Of a stretch of 64,000 nucleotides of DNA, positions 37,301 through 46,815 are shown piece by piece. This DNA comes from Oikopleura dioica (lineage: Eukaryota > Chordata > Appendicularia > Copelata > Oikopleuridae): NCBI GenBank assembly GCA_907165135.1, contig OU015567.1, forward strand, positions 12,963,001 through 13,027,000. Reading direction: 5' to 3'. The notes under the pieces were generated by a model. The model was not told the origin of the DNA and did no database searches. It saw nothing but the letters and a program-made list of their open reading frames with translations. Position 1 is the first letter of the stretch. Every line of letters starts with the position of its first letter. Both the position numbers and the translations under genes were made by a program.

Positions 37301-40300
37301 GATTCGCCACAAACACGAGGATCGTCCAGGCTTTGCTCCTAGACTTCCTTTAGTCTCGAAGTGTTCCGACTGGTCTCCACAGCCACTTGCGCAGCCCATT
37401 TCATCTGACCAGTCGTCGCAGTCATTGTCCGTGTCGCATAATTGATATGGCTCGACGCACTGTTTCCGATCACTTACGCAGGATAATTTTCCGTTACAGT
37501 TCGTAGCTGGACAGGCGCCATTTTGAAGTTCGATCCTAGACAGATAAGTTTCGTAGAGCCCCTTGTACTGGATCTTGGCCATGGCGCCCAGTGGAAACTT
37601 CTCATCGTCAAGTTTAACATCGATTGCCACGTCGACCCATGGATAGATCTTGTGCGGATTCGGACGTTCAAACTTGTGGAAAAGCGCTTTTTCGTATCCA
37701 TCGATGAGTAAATTAACCTTAATCTCGCCAGAAACGCGTTGTCGATAGCGGAATAGAACGCAATACTCGTCGTAAAAGGGCTTGCCGATGAAGAACTCGT
37801 CGGACTCATAAATGCTGTTCCATTGATTTTCTGATTTCAAAGTGATTGTATATCCTGGTTTAAGAACAGGAGCAAGTAATTCCGGATCAAATGGAGATTT
37901 CTCGTAGAGACGGTGTTGATGCTCGATGGTCAGTGAACCTTCATTTAGATGGAAGAAACAGTTTTCAATGTCCGCTATTGAGTTGAAATCGCACTTGTTT
38001 TGTCGAACAAAGCAACTTTTTTGGTCGATCGTAATATCGTCGACCAATGCAGCGCCGGACTTTCGCTCGGGCATAATTGCAATGAATGTCAAGTCATATC
38101 CAACTTTCTCAGTGGTCAAAAATTTATAGATAGTGAGATTTTTAGGGTTAATTGAACGAATCAATAAAATAGCCTTCATCAGCCTAGAACATCTGACTTA
38201 GAAGGGCATACCTTATATTAATAAAAAGCGCCCTGGCTAATCTAACGAAACTTCTTCTATAGAATTTCCTTTTATTAGATATAGATAATTTTATGACCAG
38301 CCCGATAGGCTTCGGAATATTGATTGCCACGTGCTCCCTAAACTCTCCAGTCGAGATTCCTTCAGACGACCATAGCAAATTTCCATTCATATTAACAACA
38401 AGCTCAGGCGTGAACACAATCGAGTATGAAAAACGTAAACACCATGAACTCGAATTTTCCGTCGGCTCCGAAGATTCTGCTGGTTGATGAACAGGCCATG
38501 TAAAGAACGCCATTCTTGGCTTCTTTGAGCCACTTCCCCAAGCTGAAGCAACGAAGTAACTGTATTCCTCAGCCGATGATTTAAGCTCTGGGACGTTCGT
38601 ATCCAAGCATTTGTATGACTTGACTGTTCGGAAACCTTTATCCTTTGCATAGCTGCTTGCGAAACTATTCACTTCTCTGAAGCTTCCATCAGAATGCTGC
38701 TTGTACGCGAGTTCCACTGGGCAAAATACAGTAACTGCATATGATCGAACATTCGCGCGACCTCCTAAGATTTCACAAATGTCGGTATGATGAGGGAATT
38801 GAATGTGTCGATAGACTCCTTCGCGACTGTCAGAAATGTATATTTTGAACTCATCGGCATTCTCTGGACATCTGACAACGCCAATCCAAACAGAATTATG
38901 CCGTTTGATGAACTTCGGATTCTTGCCCGTTCCACAACCACCGCATACATCTACATCATCTTCGTGAAAATCAAAGATGCGCCAGTCTGAGTCTTCTATG
39001 TTTCCAGTCTGCCAATCTGGCGAGACGATTGAATTTGTCTTACTTTAGTTCAGCCTTGTTTTCATATTTATATTTCAAAAAACACCTTATCTTTGAACCA
39101 TTTCCTTCGAAAGTCTAGGTGGTATTATCTTAGCAAAATCAGCTACCCAGGAAAAGAAGCTCTCCTGCGTATCTGGAAACTGAATACCGCAATCTTCTTT
39201 GGCTCCGAATGTACACTTCGTTTTTGCCTCACATATCCCGTTTTTAATTCTTATGTCGTCAATTGCAATATCCGAAGAGAATGTCCGCCCTCTGACCGCT
39301 GTAAGAACAATTTGGAAAGGACCATTCGATGGTATCACGCTTATTTCAGACTCCATCCACGACTGGCCCTGGTCTCCTGATTTCTGCCAAACGATAGACT
39401 CGACAGAATCAACTTCGTCACGACGTTCCACTTTCAGTTCTCCCATTTGTGCTCCATTCATCATATACTTGAAAGAGAGGCACACAGTTTGACTGATAAC
39501 GCTAGAAACCAACTCGGACTCATCGTCTTCGTTGATTTCCGAAGCTTCGAATAGAAGATAGCGATTGTTTTCATCGACGGAAAATGGCCCAGTTTCTTTG
39601 GATGGAGAAGGCTCATCTGTTAGCTTCCAGTTGATGGAACTCTCTCCGAAGTTCCATGTGCAGAGGCCGTCTTGAAATGTGCAATTTGACGAAAAATCTA
39701 GACAGTTTTGCTCGTCAGAACCATCGCGGCAGTCAAACTTGCCATCGCAGACAAGACTTTTGCTTTAATATAAGGTCAGTTTTATGATTTTCGTCAAAAA
39801 TAAAGAAAATGAAATCAAGGAAGAGAACGCATCATTAGACAAAATATGACCCCTTTCCTTATGCATCTTTTAGTCACATCACAAACAAAATCATCATCTT
39901 CTGTGCATTTTGGCTTTTGCGGGCATTCGAATCCTAGAAATTCCAAGTCTTCATCCTCTCCATACTGGCAATCGACGAACCCATCACAGAAATACTCTTT
40001 CGGGATACATTGTTTGCTTCTTGGGCACATTTCTTCCCAGACCTGGCAGGACTTGGAGCAGTACTCGTCATCCTTCGAGTCCGGGATGCAAACGTCATCT
40101 TGACAGAGGCCAACGGCGCATGGAAAGTCCATTTTTGGTTTGAGCTTCACCATCATCTCTGCATAATCCGGAGCATTGTAAAAGTCAACCCAGGTAATAT
40201 CACCAATTTTTCCAAGCGTTTGGCTAGCGAAAATGATTTATGCTTGGTTATATATTCTCAAAATATTTAGTATAAAAGATACCTAATTGACAACATATTT

Positions 40301-43300
40301 TCATCGGACAACGAAGCAGAAAATACTCTCCAAAGTGCCTTGCTTTTAATATCTTCAGCCATTATTTCAAAGTTATCGCCGTTTGAGTCGATTTTCTCAA
40401 CCCTGTTCATCAATGAGTTCCTCCAGCAGACGTCCCCGGTTTTCAAGTCAACGGAAAGTCCATCAATATCGGTATCACCAAGGCTGAACCAAATCATCCT
40501 CTGGCCTTTGCCATTCAAGTCCGACCGCGAGACACTTTCGAGAACGCCGTCGCGAGAGGACCAGTACAGAAGCCGGCGGATAGGATCGACGGCAATAAAT
40601 CGTGGAATTCCATTATTAGAGGTAATAATTTGCTTCGTCGCTTTAACGTTTCCCTTGAACATGATGGAGAAATTAAGCATAAATTTAGAGCAAATGACGC
40701 GGGATTATATAATTGATAGGAATTTCAAAAAATAATCTTTCTTCGCATCATTTCCTGAAGAGCAGCCGAAATAGACGCAACACCGATGGAATACGTCCAC
40801 TGATCAGTAAAATATAAATTCTCTCCATACTTGTCAAGAGCAAGCCCAAAAGGCATATCTAAATCTCCGACAAGAGTGAGGTGAGGATATCCGTTCATTC
40901 CGGTAACAAGGATTTTTCGGTCTTTTGGCTTTGCATAGATCATGTATTTATTCGTCATTCTGGAGATCGGCTCCCAGTTTTCATAGTAGAGAACAGCCCC
41001 AATTTCATCAGGAGTTGTGGATCGAATGTTTGACAAACATTGAACAGCATTGCCCAGGAAAGAAAGAACGCATACTCCTCCAGAGCCGGAAAGTAAAAGA
41101 TTGCGATCTGTGGGATGGTTATGATTAGAGTTAGTCATTTGTCCTGGAAGATTTTTTATCGTCAGAATGATGCTATGATTGATGAAAGTTTCAGCCTGAA
41201 ACTACCAGGCAGAGTTAGTCGGACATGACTAACCAGAGTGGAAATTTTCATGGTCAAAAGCCACAGGAATTCGTTATCCTAACGACGACTAGACGCTCTA
41301 CCCTTCAGGATTTTCACATTTAAATCATACTCAGTAATCGTAAAACCATTCCTAAAACTGGTTTCGTCGGACTGAGAGTAAAGCAAGATTCAACTTTAGC
41401 CGCAAGAGAGCTCACTCCATTTGATACTGTAAAAGTTTTTATCTTATAATGAGCGCCAGGAAGTAAGTTATCAAAGACCATCGTATAGAATTGGCCACCA
41501 AGAGAGTCCTTATCCGAAATCGTCGTGTTGTGTTCGGTCTTTCCAAAAGCAGAAGTGATTGTTATGAAAAAATAATCAAAGATTCCATTTTTAGGCGCAG
41601 CGAGCTTCAACTGGACGGAACTTTGTGTTATTAAACCAATCGAGATTTTCTCGGGCTCTTCAGGTGGCACAACTACTTTCCTCATGTTTGGGACGGAGAC
41701 GACGTTTTTGATTCCGACTTTGGTCATCTCAACTTGATATTGTTGACCCGGGGTCACAAGTTTGAAGAAACGATGATTTTCCATCATACCAGAAGAGAGC
41801 TCTGAAGTCACACTTCTTGACTTGTCTTCCTCAAGAGGAGGAGTGATTGTTAAACGAGCAATGGAATCGTCTTGTTCTTCGTCCCATTTGACTTCAAGGA
41901 ATGGTTCGTAAGTACTCTCCACGCAGGTTTCGGCACGAACTTCTAAGTTCTCCAGGGGATTTGACTCAGTTGAAAACATAATGATAATTGATTTCCCTGA
42001 ATCTCTCAATAAACAGGTTCAAAATCAGGTAAGAATCAAATGTTCATCTCATGAAATTTTGAACCTCATCTTGACAATGGGTGTTATTTCGAGAGCATAT
42101 GCAGTTCCAGGTCGCAGTCCTTTTATAATCCGTTCGGTCTTTGTTCCTTGCGCCTGTACCAGCTCGCCATGCTCAGGAGTCCAGCTCAGAGCATAATCAG
42201 TGACGAGATTCGAGTTTGCGCCGGCCCAAGTGATCTTTGCCATGGTTGCAATTGGAGTAACCATTATTGGTCCAAGAAGAGAAATGCTTTTCACGTCGGA
42301 AATTGAACTGATGTACGCTTTCTTCAATTGATCGTATTCTAGAGCAGCTTCGATGCCCGGGTAATTTGTGCTTAGCTCGCAAATAGCCGAGCTAACGGAA
42401 GCTCCAGCTAGTGGCAGTTCCGATGATCCACGAAGAGCGATTAAATAATCATCATTTTTTTCAGTGACAGATTTAGCAAGAAGTTTTGGATCGACGTCGT
42501 TATAGACGACGCTGATGATTTTCACGCCTTGTCGTAAAAGTGACTTTCTTTGCTCTAAAAAGCTATCCGCCGAGGGAGATTTCGTGATGACAACAACGAC
42601 TGTAAACTTGTCCGATCTCGATCCAAACTTAGGGTGGCTGATGGCAGTGTTGAGGTAGGAGAAAGCCTTGCCAAGAAAAGAGCGAGTATTCTTCGTTGTT
42701 TGTCCATTTGTCATCTTCTTGAGATAAGTGAGCAACTTTGGCTTGCTTGTTTGCAGCGGGAGATCAATGTTGGCCTGATTGCGATAACGAACGATGGAAA
42801 CATGTGTCTCATCCTTTTTCGAGGTCAATCAAATGTCTTTCTTGCGAAATAAGCAAGCTCATGGTTAGACCCAATCCTTAGCAACGCGCAAGCACTGAAC
42901 AACATTTCGAATCAGATCTTTTGCCTTATCAAAGCCCTGCTGATGGTCCGAAGTATCCACGAGAAAGATCAAATCAATGTCCGCCTTTTGCACGCACCGA
43001 GCCACCACATCAGGAGATTTACAAGTGTTAGGAACATCGCCCCGTGTGAATTTATCCTTGAAAGTTGTCTTTTTCGAAGATAAAAGTTTGATTTTTGGCT
43101 GATCAGCTCAATGTGTAACCAATAATGATGATTTCAAAAAACTTTTTGTGGGGCCGGAAATCGTAAAAAATCTGTAAGTGCAGTTTTCTTCAGCTTATCG
43201 AGACGAGTCGAATGATGGGTTTAGCTCCTGATAACTGTTAGGATTTACCGGTTTACCGGCTGGTTACCGGAAAATACGTTGTCACCGGCCGTTTTTGTTC

Positions 43301-43958
43301 TAGAAGTGGTAAACAGATGATCGACCCAGGAAATTGTTCCTTATAGTCGGTTCTACTCTAGGCTAAAAGATGAGGCTCTTATCAATACTTTGAAGAGAGT
43401 TATCACAAAAACAGTAAATTTTACATACATTTTGTAGTTGCTGCACGTTCCTGATTTTTAGTCCCATTTCTGCCATAAATAGTATTTTAGTGATAACTCT
43501 CTTCAGAGTATTGATACGAGCCTAATCTTTGAGCCTAAAGTAGAACTGACTAAAAGGAACAATTTCCTGGGTCGATCATCTGTTTACCACTTCTAGAACA
43601 AAAACGGCCGGTGACAACGTATTTTCCGGTAACCAGCCGGTAAACCGGTAAATCCTAACAGTTATCAGGAGCTAGACCCATCATTCGACTCGTCTCGATA
43701 AGCTGAAGAAAACTGCACTTACAGATTTTTTACGATTTCCGGCCCCACAAAAAGTTTTTTGAAATCATCAATGACCATGGACGTTGGTCTATTACTATTT
43801 TGAGCAACGCGAAATTGGGGCCACTTAGCGGTTCTATCGGTTTCAAGAGCACCTTTTCTAGTAATTAATTATTTTCACCTTCGTCCCTGTGCTACAGTCC
43901 ATCTTCCTGAAAGCAGGAGAAAAGTAGAAAGAAGCGTCCAAAGAGAAGTATTTCCCAT
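30131..43958 (-). CDS. giant secreted mosaic protein with active and dead S1 domains
   Basis: I read this as one gene of about 13.8 kb and roughly 4,000 residues. ATG at 43958 opens a signal peptide (MGNTSLWTLLSTFLLL). Domain order: VWA, three FN3, LDLR class-B propeller, LDLa repeats, MAM, a second MAM-like part, LDLa, CUB, LDLa, SRCR, intact S1 protease, CUBs, MAM, two LDLa, inactive S1, LDLa, CUB, LDLa, CUB-like tail, TAA at 30131. No membrane span survives splicing. Every junction I checked keeps phase and domain continuity, often only if the intron starts with GA. The middle part resembles the enteropeptidase layout (LDLa-CUB-LDLa-SRCR-S1). It probably works in the extracellular matrix. 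It may instead be two or more genes; the weakest joins are near 39060, 38190 and 32650. Confidence 0.7.
31330..32800 (-). other. catalytically dead S1 domain of the giant protein
   Basis: Exons give YRWAWTASLHFN, FECSVHMVAKDWYITSARC, DLVIQRVTQIILHNS, HGNMALIGIES and HDDHGTGLFCQSWNQKWHLI. Against the S1 pattern the catalytic His is Arg, Asp is Asn, and Ser is His. The I-V-G-G start is also lost. The fold seems kept, so it may be a binding or decoy module. Two GA-AG introns (32282-32649 and 31951-32066) are needed. Confidence 0.75.
32290..32410. repeat. AT-rich TATATCATATA-type repeat block
   Basis: Overlapping TATATGATA/TATCATATA words and ACATGTATATGATACATGTA palindromes within an intron of the giant gene. 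Similar words occur at 26215-26400. Confidence 0.6.
32800..35690 (-). other. CUB domains, MAM and two LDLa of the giant protein
   Basis: CUB units follow the protease (GRSGFIQSDGWPNEYGPDID; CGGPLLDEPFYFEWG; CGGKLGPTSGYIASPSWPN joined over the GA-AG intron 34413-34559 to ECIWMIDAK; LKSPGFPNGYPTNADCIWEI). Next comes a MAM (CNFDFDMCDF, YYIYFEATDKNEGS) and two LDLa (CILSEFRCDGYSDCPNSADE, LCDGKWDCRYGADEAGC). CGLPDPEPR then marks the light-chain end that normally precedes an S1 domain. Confidence 0.75.
35690..36590 (-). other. intact S1 protease domain of the giant protein
   Basis: RIVGGSKTYLGKWPWMASF opens the domain. The triad is complete: TAGHC, NHDIAIV, CHGDSGGP. The 128-nt GA-AG intron 36129-36256 joins KLSFSKYLQ to PICLPTLKF, the normal context. 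Pocket residues differ from trypsin: position 189 is Gly (GGVGICHGDS) and position 226 is Asp (KNAPDV). Confidence 0.85.
36590..39060 (-). other. MAM-like, LDLa, CUB, LDLa and SRCR region of the giant protein
   Basis: Reading from 39060 down: an unassigned stretch with CGGCGTGKNP, a MAM-like part ending AALVDDITIDQKSC, another MAM-like part ending YLSRIELQNGAC, an LDLa (CVEPYQLCDTDNDCDDWSDE), a CUB (SSCLWRIHGRPGKKIAVKVT), a short LDLa (CLHDNYQCDGNPGC) and an SRCR-like domain (VREIDGSWAQVCADKNF is read as VRQIDGSWAQVCADKNF). It leads straight into the protease start TRIVGGS. Confidence 0.7.
39090..40190 (-). other. LDLa repeats and MAM domain of the giant protein
   Basis: LDLa modules: CIPKEYFCDGFVDCQYGEDE and DDFVCDVTKRCI joined across a GA-AG intron (39757-39857) to SLVCDGKFDCRDGSDEQNC. 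A MAM domain follows (CTFQDGLCTW, ETGPFSVDENNRYLLFEAS, VCLSFKYMMNGAQMGEL, IAIDDIRIKNGIC). Confidence 0.75.
40190..41143 (-). other. LDLR class-B (YWTD-type) propeller of the giant protein
   Basis: Repeats of the LDL-receptor propeller type: PFGLALDKYGENLYFTD, RFIAVDPIRRLLYWSS, GLSVDLKTGDVCWRNS, each followed by a basic-residue strand such as SRSDLNGKGQRMIW. The 101-nt GA-AG intron 40654-40754 joins SISAALQ to GNVKATKQI, which restores the usual strand. Confidence 0.75.
41352..42400 (-). other. three FN3 domains of the giant protein
   Basis: Three fibronectin type III repeats are visible: one with AKITWAG and LRPGTAYALEITPI, one with FLEVKWDEEQ and VTPGQQYQVEMTKV, and one with SVQLKLAAPKNG and LLPGAHYKIKTFTV. 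A 63-nt intron (42005-42067) with a GA donor joins the first to the second. Confidence 0.7.
42440..43106 (-). other. VWA domain of the giant protein
   Basis: After the signal-peptide exon (43958-43886) the next exon starts at 43106 and encodes ADIDLIFLVDTSDHQ, the first strand of a VWA domain. It continues as HVSIVRYRNQANIDL and KFTVVVVITKSPSAD. The MIDAS motif D-x-S-x-S reads D-T-S-D-H, so the metal site is incomplete. The intron between the two VWA exons is about 57 nt (donor GTCTAA at about 42869). Confidence 0.75.
43126..43770. mobile_element. foldback (long inverted-repeat) element 2
   Basis: Arms of about 285 nt, 43126-43411 and 43487-43770, are inverted copies around a loop of about 75 nt. 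Identity is high but lower than in element 1, with scattered differences near the loop. The outer ends read TGATGATTTC and GAAATCATCA. The arms contain repeated TTACCGG words. There is no coding capacity. The sequence is unrelated to element 1. It sits in the first intron (43107-43885) of the giant gene, about 20 nt from the 3' splice site. Confidence 0.85.
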
Positions 43959-45347
43959 GTCTTTGGTTGATCAAACTGGTTGTTTGTGAGTTTTGCCGTC
44001 ACTAGCATCCTCGAAAAGGCCGCATCGGGAGACAACCTTCCTTGTCCTAAAGTTTTTGTCCTTCCGACGAGATTTACCGCCCTCTAGCGATTCGTACTAA
44101 AAATAACCTACACGTCCAGTTCTAGTAACAATCTAAGAATAAAATCGAAAATTCTAGTAACCTTCAAGAATCGATTTCTGTTCCCGATAATCGGGGCCCG
44201 ATTTTTCTGTTAGAAAAATAGTTGAATTAACATTTTCGTGGGAGAATTTTGCACAATATTTTCATACATCAATGGCACTTTTTTGCAGACAGATCACGTG
44301 GATAAAGAACCCGCCGCGTTGTAATCCGCGGCTCAAGATGGCTGGATTATCCGCTCGTGCTCCTTTCTCACTGACCTGATCTTTCTTCAAATGCGTTCTA
44401 TCTTCGTTGCTACTTTTCTTTTGTGATCTCTTTAATTTTTATGCTCTCTTGTTCCGTGTTTATGATTTTTTGATGGGGTTTTGAGAAAATACGATTACAA
44501 AATAAGAAAAACGATCAAAAAATTGAATATGAATGTGAAAGGAAAAGGGATTAATTTGGTGCTTTATTAAACAATTTATCGTATCCAGTATGATTTGGTG
44601 GTGCTGAGGCCCTGTGGGCTCGTTGGCACCACCACCAAGCGTCCGGTGACAGTGACGTCACCTCGGCACTGAGCAACTGGCACGAAGCAGCACGGCACAC
44701 TTGGAAGTACTTGGGAAGATGCACTTCGCTGGACAATCGGCCATTTAGAACTTCCCATACACAATGGTATTTGCCAGATAGGGAAAAATAGGCCTTTTTC
44801 GAATCTGCCTATAATCTATTTAATGGATAAATATGACGAGGAGAATTATTTATAGTTGAGATAAGAGTGCTAACTCTCCAGCAATAGCCAAGTGAAGGTT
44901 GTTTATGATGATGCAAAAGTGATGCTCGTTGTAGTGAATAACAAGTGTTTAGCTATAAATAATTTCGTGCGGACAAATAGACCCTATTTCTAAAGCATTT
45001 CGACCAATTGTTTTTTTGTAACCATGGTTCGGAATCCAGCTTTGGAAGATGGCTGACGAAAAATCGCAAGTTGAATTATTTGGTGCTCATATGAATCGAC
45101 TTTGAGCTGAACTTCATCGAAACATAGACGTCTGCATGAAAATAGAAAATAGAAGCTTTTGCACTAGAAATGCTTGTCTATGGAGTAATTTCCTAATAGA
45201 GCACAGTTTTTTTTGAATGCGGTGCTGCCCCGCAGGCAACAAATTGGCACACCAGCAGAGCACCAGAATCAAGAGGTGTCCTTAACATTACCTTTTGGGC
45301 TGTTTCTTTCTCCTAAAATACAGTAGGAGAAATTATAGAGAATAAAG
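43959..45347. other. intergenic region with a GC-rich structured island
   Basis: AT-rich except 44560-44740, which is GC-rich, contains TTGGTGGTG with its inverted copy CACCACCAA about 30 nt away, and a perfect CRE-like TGACGTCA. AAGATGGC near 44334 resembles a YY1-type core-promoter motif. No coding frame was accepted. Confidence 0.45.
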
Positions 45348-46175
45348 ATGAGGCTCTTCTTTCTTATCAACATCGCTGCGGGTAAGCCAAGGGTTCACTG
45401 GGTTTTTTTTCATCTGTAAGTTGTTATTTTTGGAAATTCCGTGCAGCTCTGCACTTTTTGCGTTATTTTGTTTATATACGCAGCCATGCTCCGAATGACA
45501 CAGGCACGTAGTGACCAGTTTTTGGAACCACGAACTTATTTTAATCGGAATTTAAGCTTGCATGAATGCCCCGGATGGAGGATACGAGAGTGCCGAGGAT
45601 GTGCGCAGTCCGCCGCACGAGATGATTGAATATTTCACTGAGTGCGCCGATGGCCTCGTTGGCGAGATCGACATCATCTTCGTGACGATGAGCCAGTGGT
45701 ACATCGACACCGTCTATAAATGCGACATGAAAACTGCCTGCTGGAAGAAGTCGATCAAGAACAGCGACAACATTCCTCCTGAGATCGATTCTCGCGAAAA
45801 GATGCAAAAAGTAAAGCGGAATTAAATTTCATTACGAAAAAGGATTTTTTCAGATGTTAAAGTGCACCATCGACTTTTTCTCATCCGGATTTGCTGACTC
45901 CATCGACGCACCAGTCTCCAACGAGGACTTTCCTGACACCGCGAGAGATATTCTCCTTCCCCAATTCAACTTCTACGACTACTTCACTACTGCCAACGAT
46001 GCTTTGCCAGAGGGAATGCAGCATGGTGGAACTAATGATGCGGCAATTGAAGATTCTTTTTTCGGCGAACTAATTTACCCACGCTCATATGCTGCTCAGT
46101 GAGTGCTTTTATTTTTAGCTCTTTTCTGATAAATATTTTAGGTTTATTTCTGGCCGCTTTGGAAAACGAAAGTAG
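45348..46175 (+). CDS. secreted Cys-containing protein with RF-GKR C-terminus
   Basis: Exons 45348-45381, 45557-45810, 45854-46098 and 46142-46175 join in phase by GT-AG introns (189 codons including the stop). A signal peptide (MRLFFLINIAA) is followed by CMNAPDGGYESAEDV, EYFTECADGLV, YKCDMKTACW and LKCTIDFF, so five cysteines in the first two thirds. The last exon gives the ending FISGRFGKRK. R-F-G-K-R is the usual processing signal for an RF-amide peptide: Gly donates the amide and the basic pair is cut. If the last intron were retained the protein would stop nine codons earlier at TGA 46100. The family is unknown; a neuropeptide role is inference only. Confidence 0.65.
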
Positions 46176-46266
46176 AAAATTATTTTAGAAGATCTCTGTA
46201 GCACCACGATTGTGGCGATCTTTCACTCACAACAATTCATAAGACATTAATAAAAGTTCACAAGGT

Positions 46267-46509
46267 TTATTTATTTGAAATCATGGAAGAGTTTTTTCGA
46301 AATCGCTCTGCTGCAGACTCTCGGAGTCTCTGAATGAAACGATATCTGCGGCAACTTCGTATATTGCGGCAAGGCTTCTGCTCCCTTGATTGAATCTTTG
46401 TTGCTTCGGCTCTAATAGCCTCTTCACAAGTTCTTGAGTAGTCTTCACATCTTATGACAGCAGTCAAGACTGGAGCAAGCAAAAAAGTAAGGAAACTTCG
46501 AAGTCTCAT
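46267..46509 (-). CDS. small basic secreted protein (80 aa)
   Basis: A single-exon frame with a good signal peptide (MRLRSFLTFLLAPVLTAVIR). The mature part has four cysteines (RCEDYSRTC, KPCRNIRSC) and many Arg residues and basic pairs (SCRRYRF). I do not know the family. AAATAAATAAA overlaps the stop codon and can serve as the poly(A) signal. It lies tail to tail with the upstream plus-strand gene, 92 nt apart. Confidence 0.45.
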   Translation of the reverse strand: MRLRSFLTFLLAPVLTAVIRCEDYSRTCEEAIRAEATKIQSREQKPCRNIRSCRRYRFIQRLRESAAERFRKNSSMISNK

Positions 46510-46815
46510 TTTTGAAAAAAAAGTGAAGAGGTTGCTTCTTTTTATAGGCCTTATTGCGCAAAAAGAATCTGTTTTATTATCAAAATAAATAAAAATAATC
46601 TTTGTCCATCTGTCGAGTTTCTCAGAGGAAAAAGAATCATCTGCTCCATGACTAGTCAAATTTTATGATCGCTGAAGAATCTGCGTCAGTCAATTGTAAA
46701 ATGAAATTATGAAGGATTGATGCATTTTTATTTCCTCAACAAAACTGAATACTGACGCAATTGTTTTGCTTTCTTCTCTAGAATAGATGTTAGTTCCCTG
46801 AATTATCATAAGAAC
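46510..46815. other. divergent intergenic region
   Basis: About 300 nt between the small secreted protein (minus) and cystathionine gamma-lyase (plus). It must hold the promoter of the latter. No specific site is claimed. Confidence 0.35.

Noticed and set aside
45441-45629. 62-codon frame with a hydrophobic start that looks like a signal peptide
   Set aside because: It lies inside intron 45382-45556 of the RF-GKR gene and overlaps the next exon in the wrong frame. Joining exon 1 directly to 45557 gives a cleaner signal peptide.
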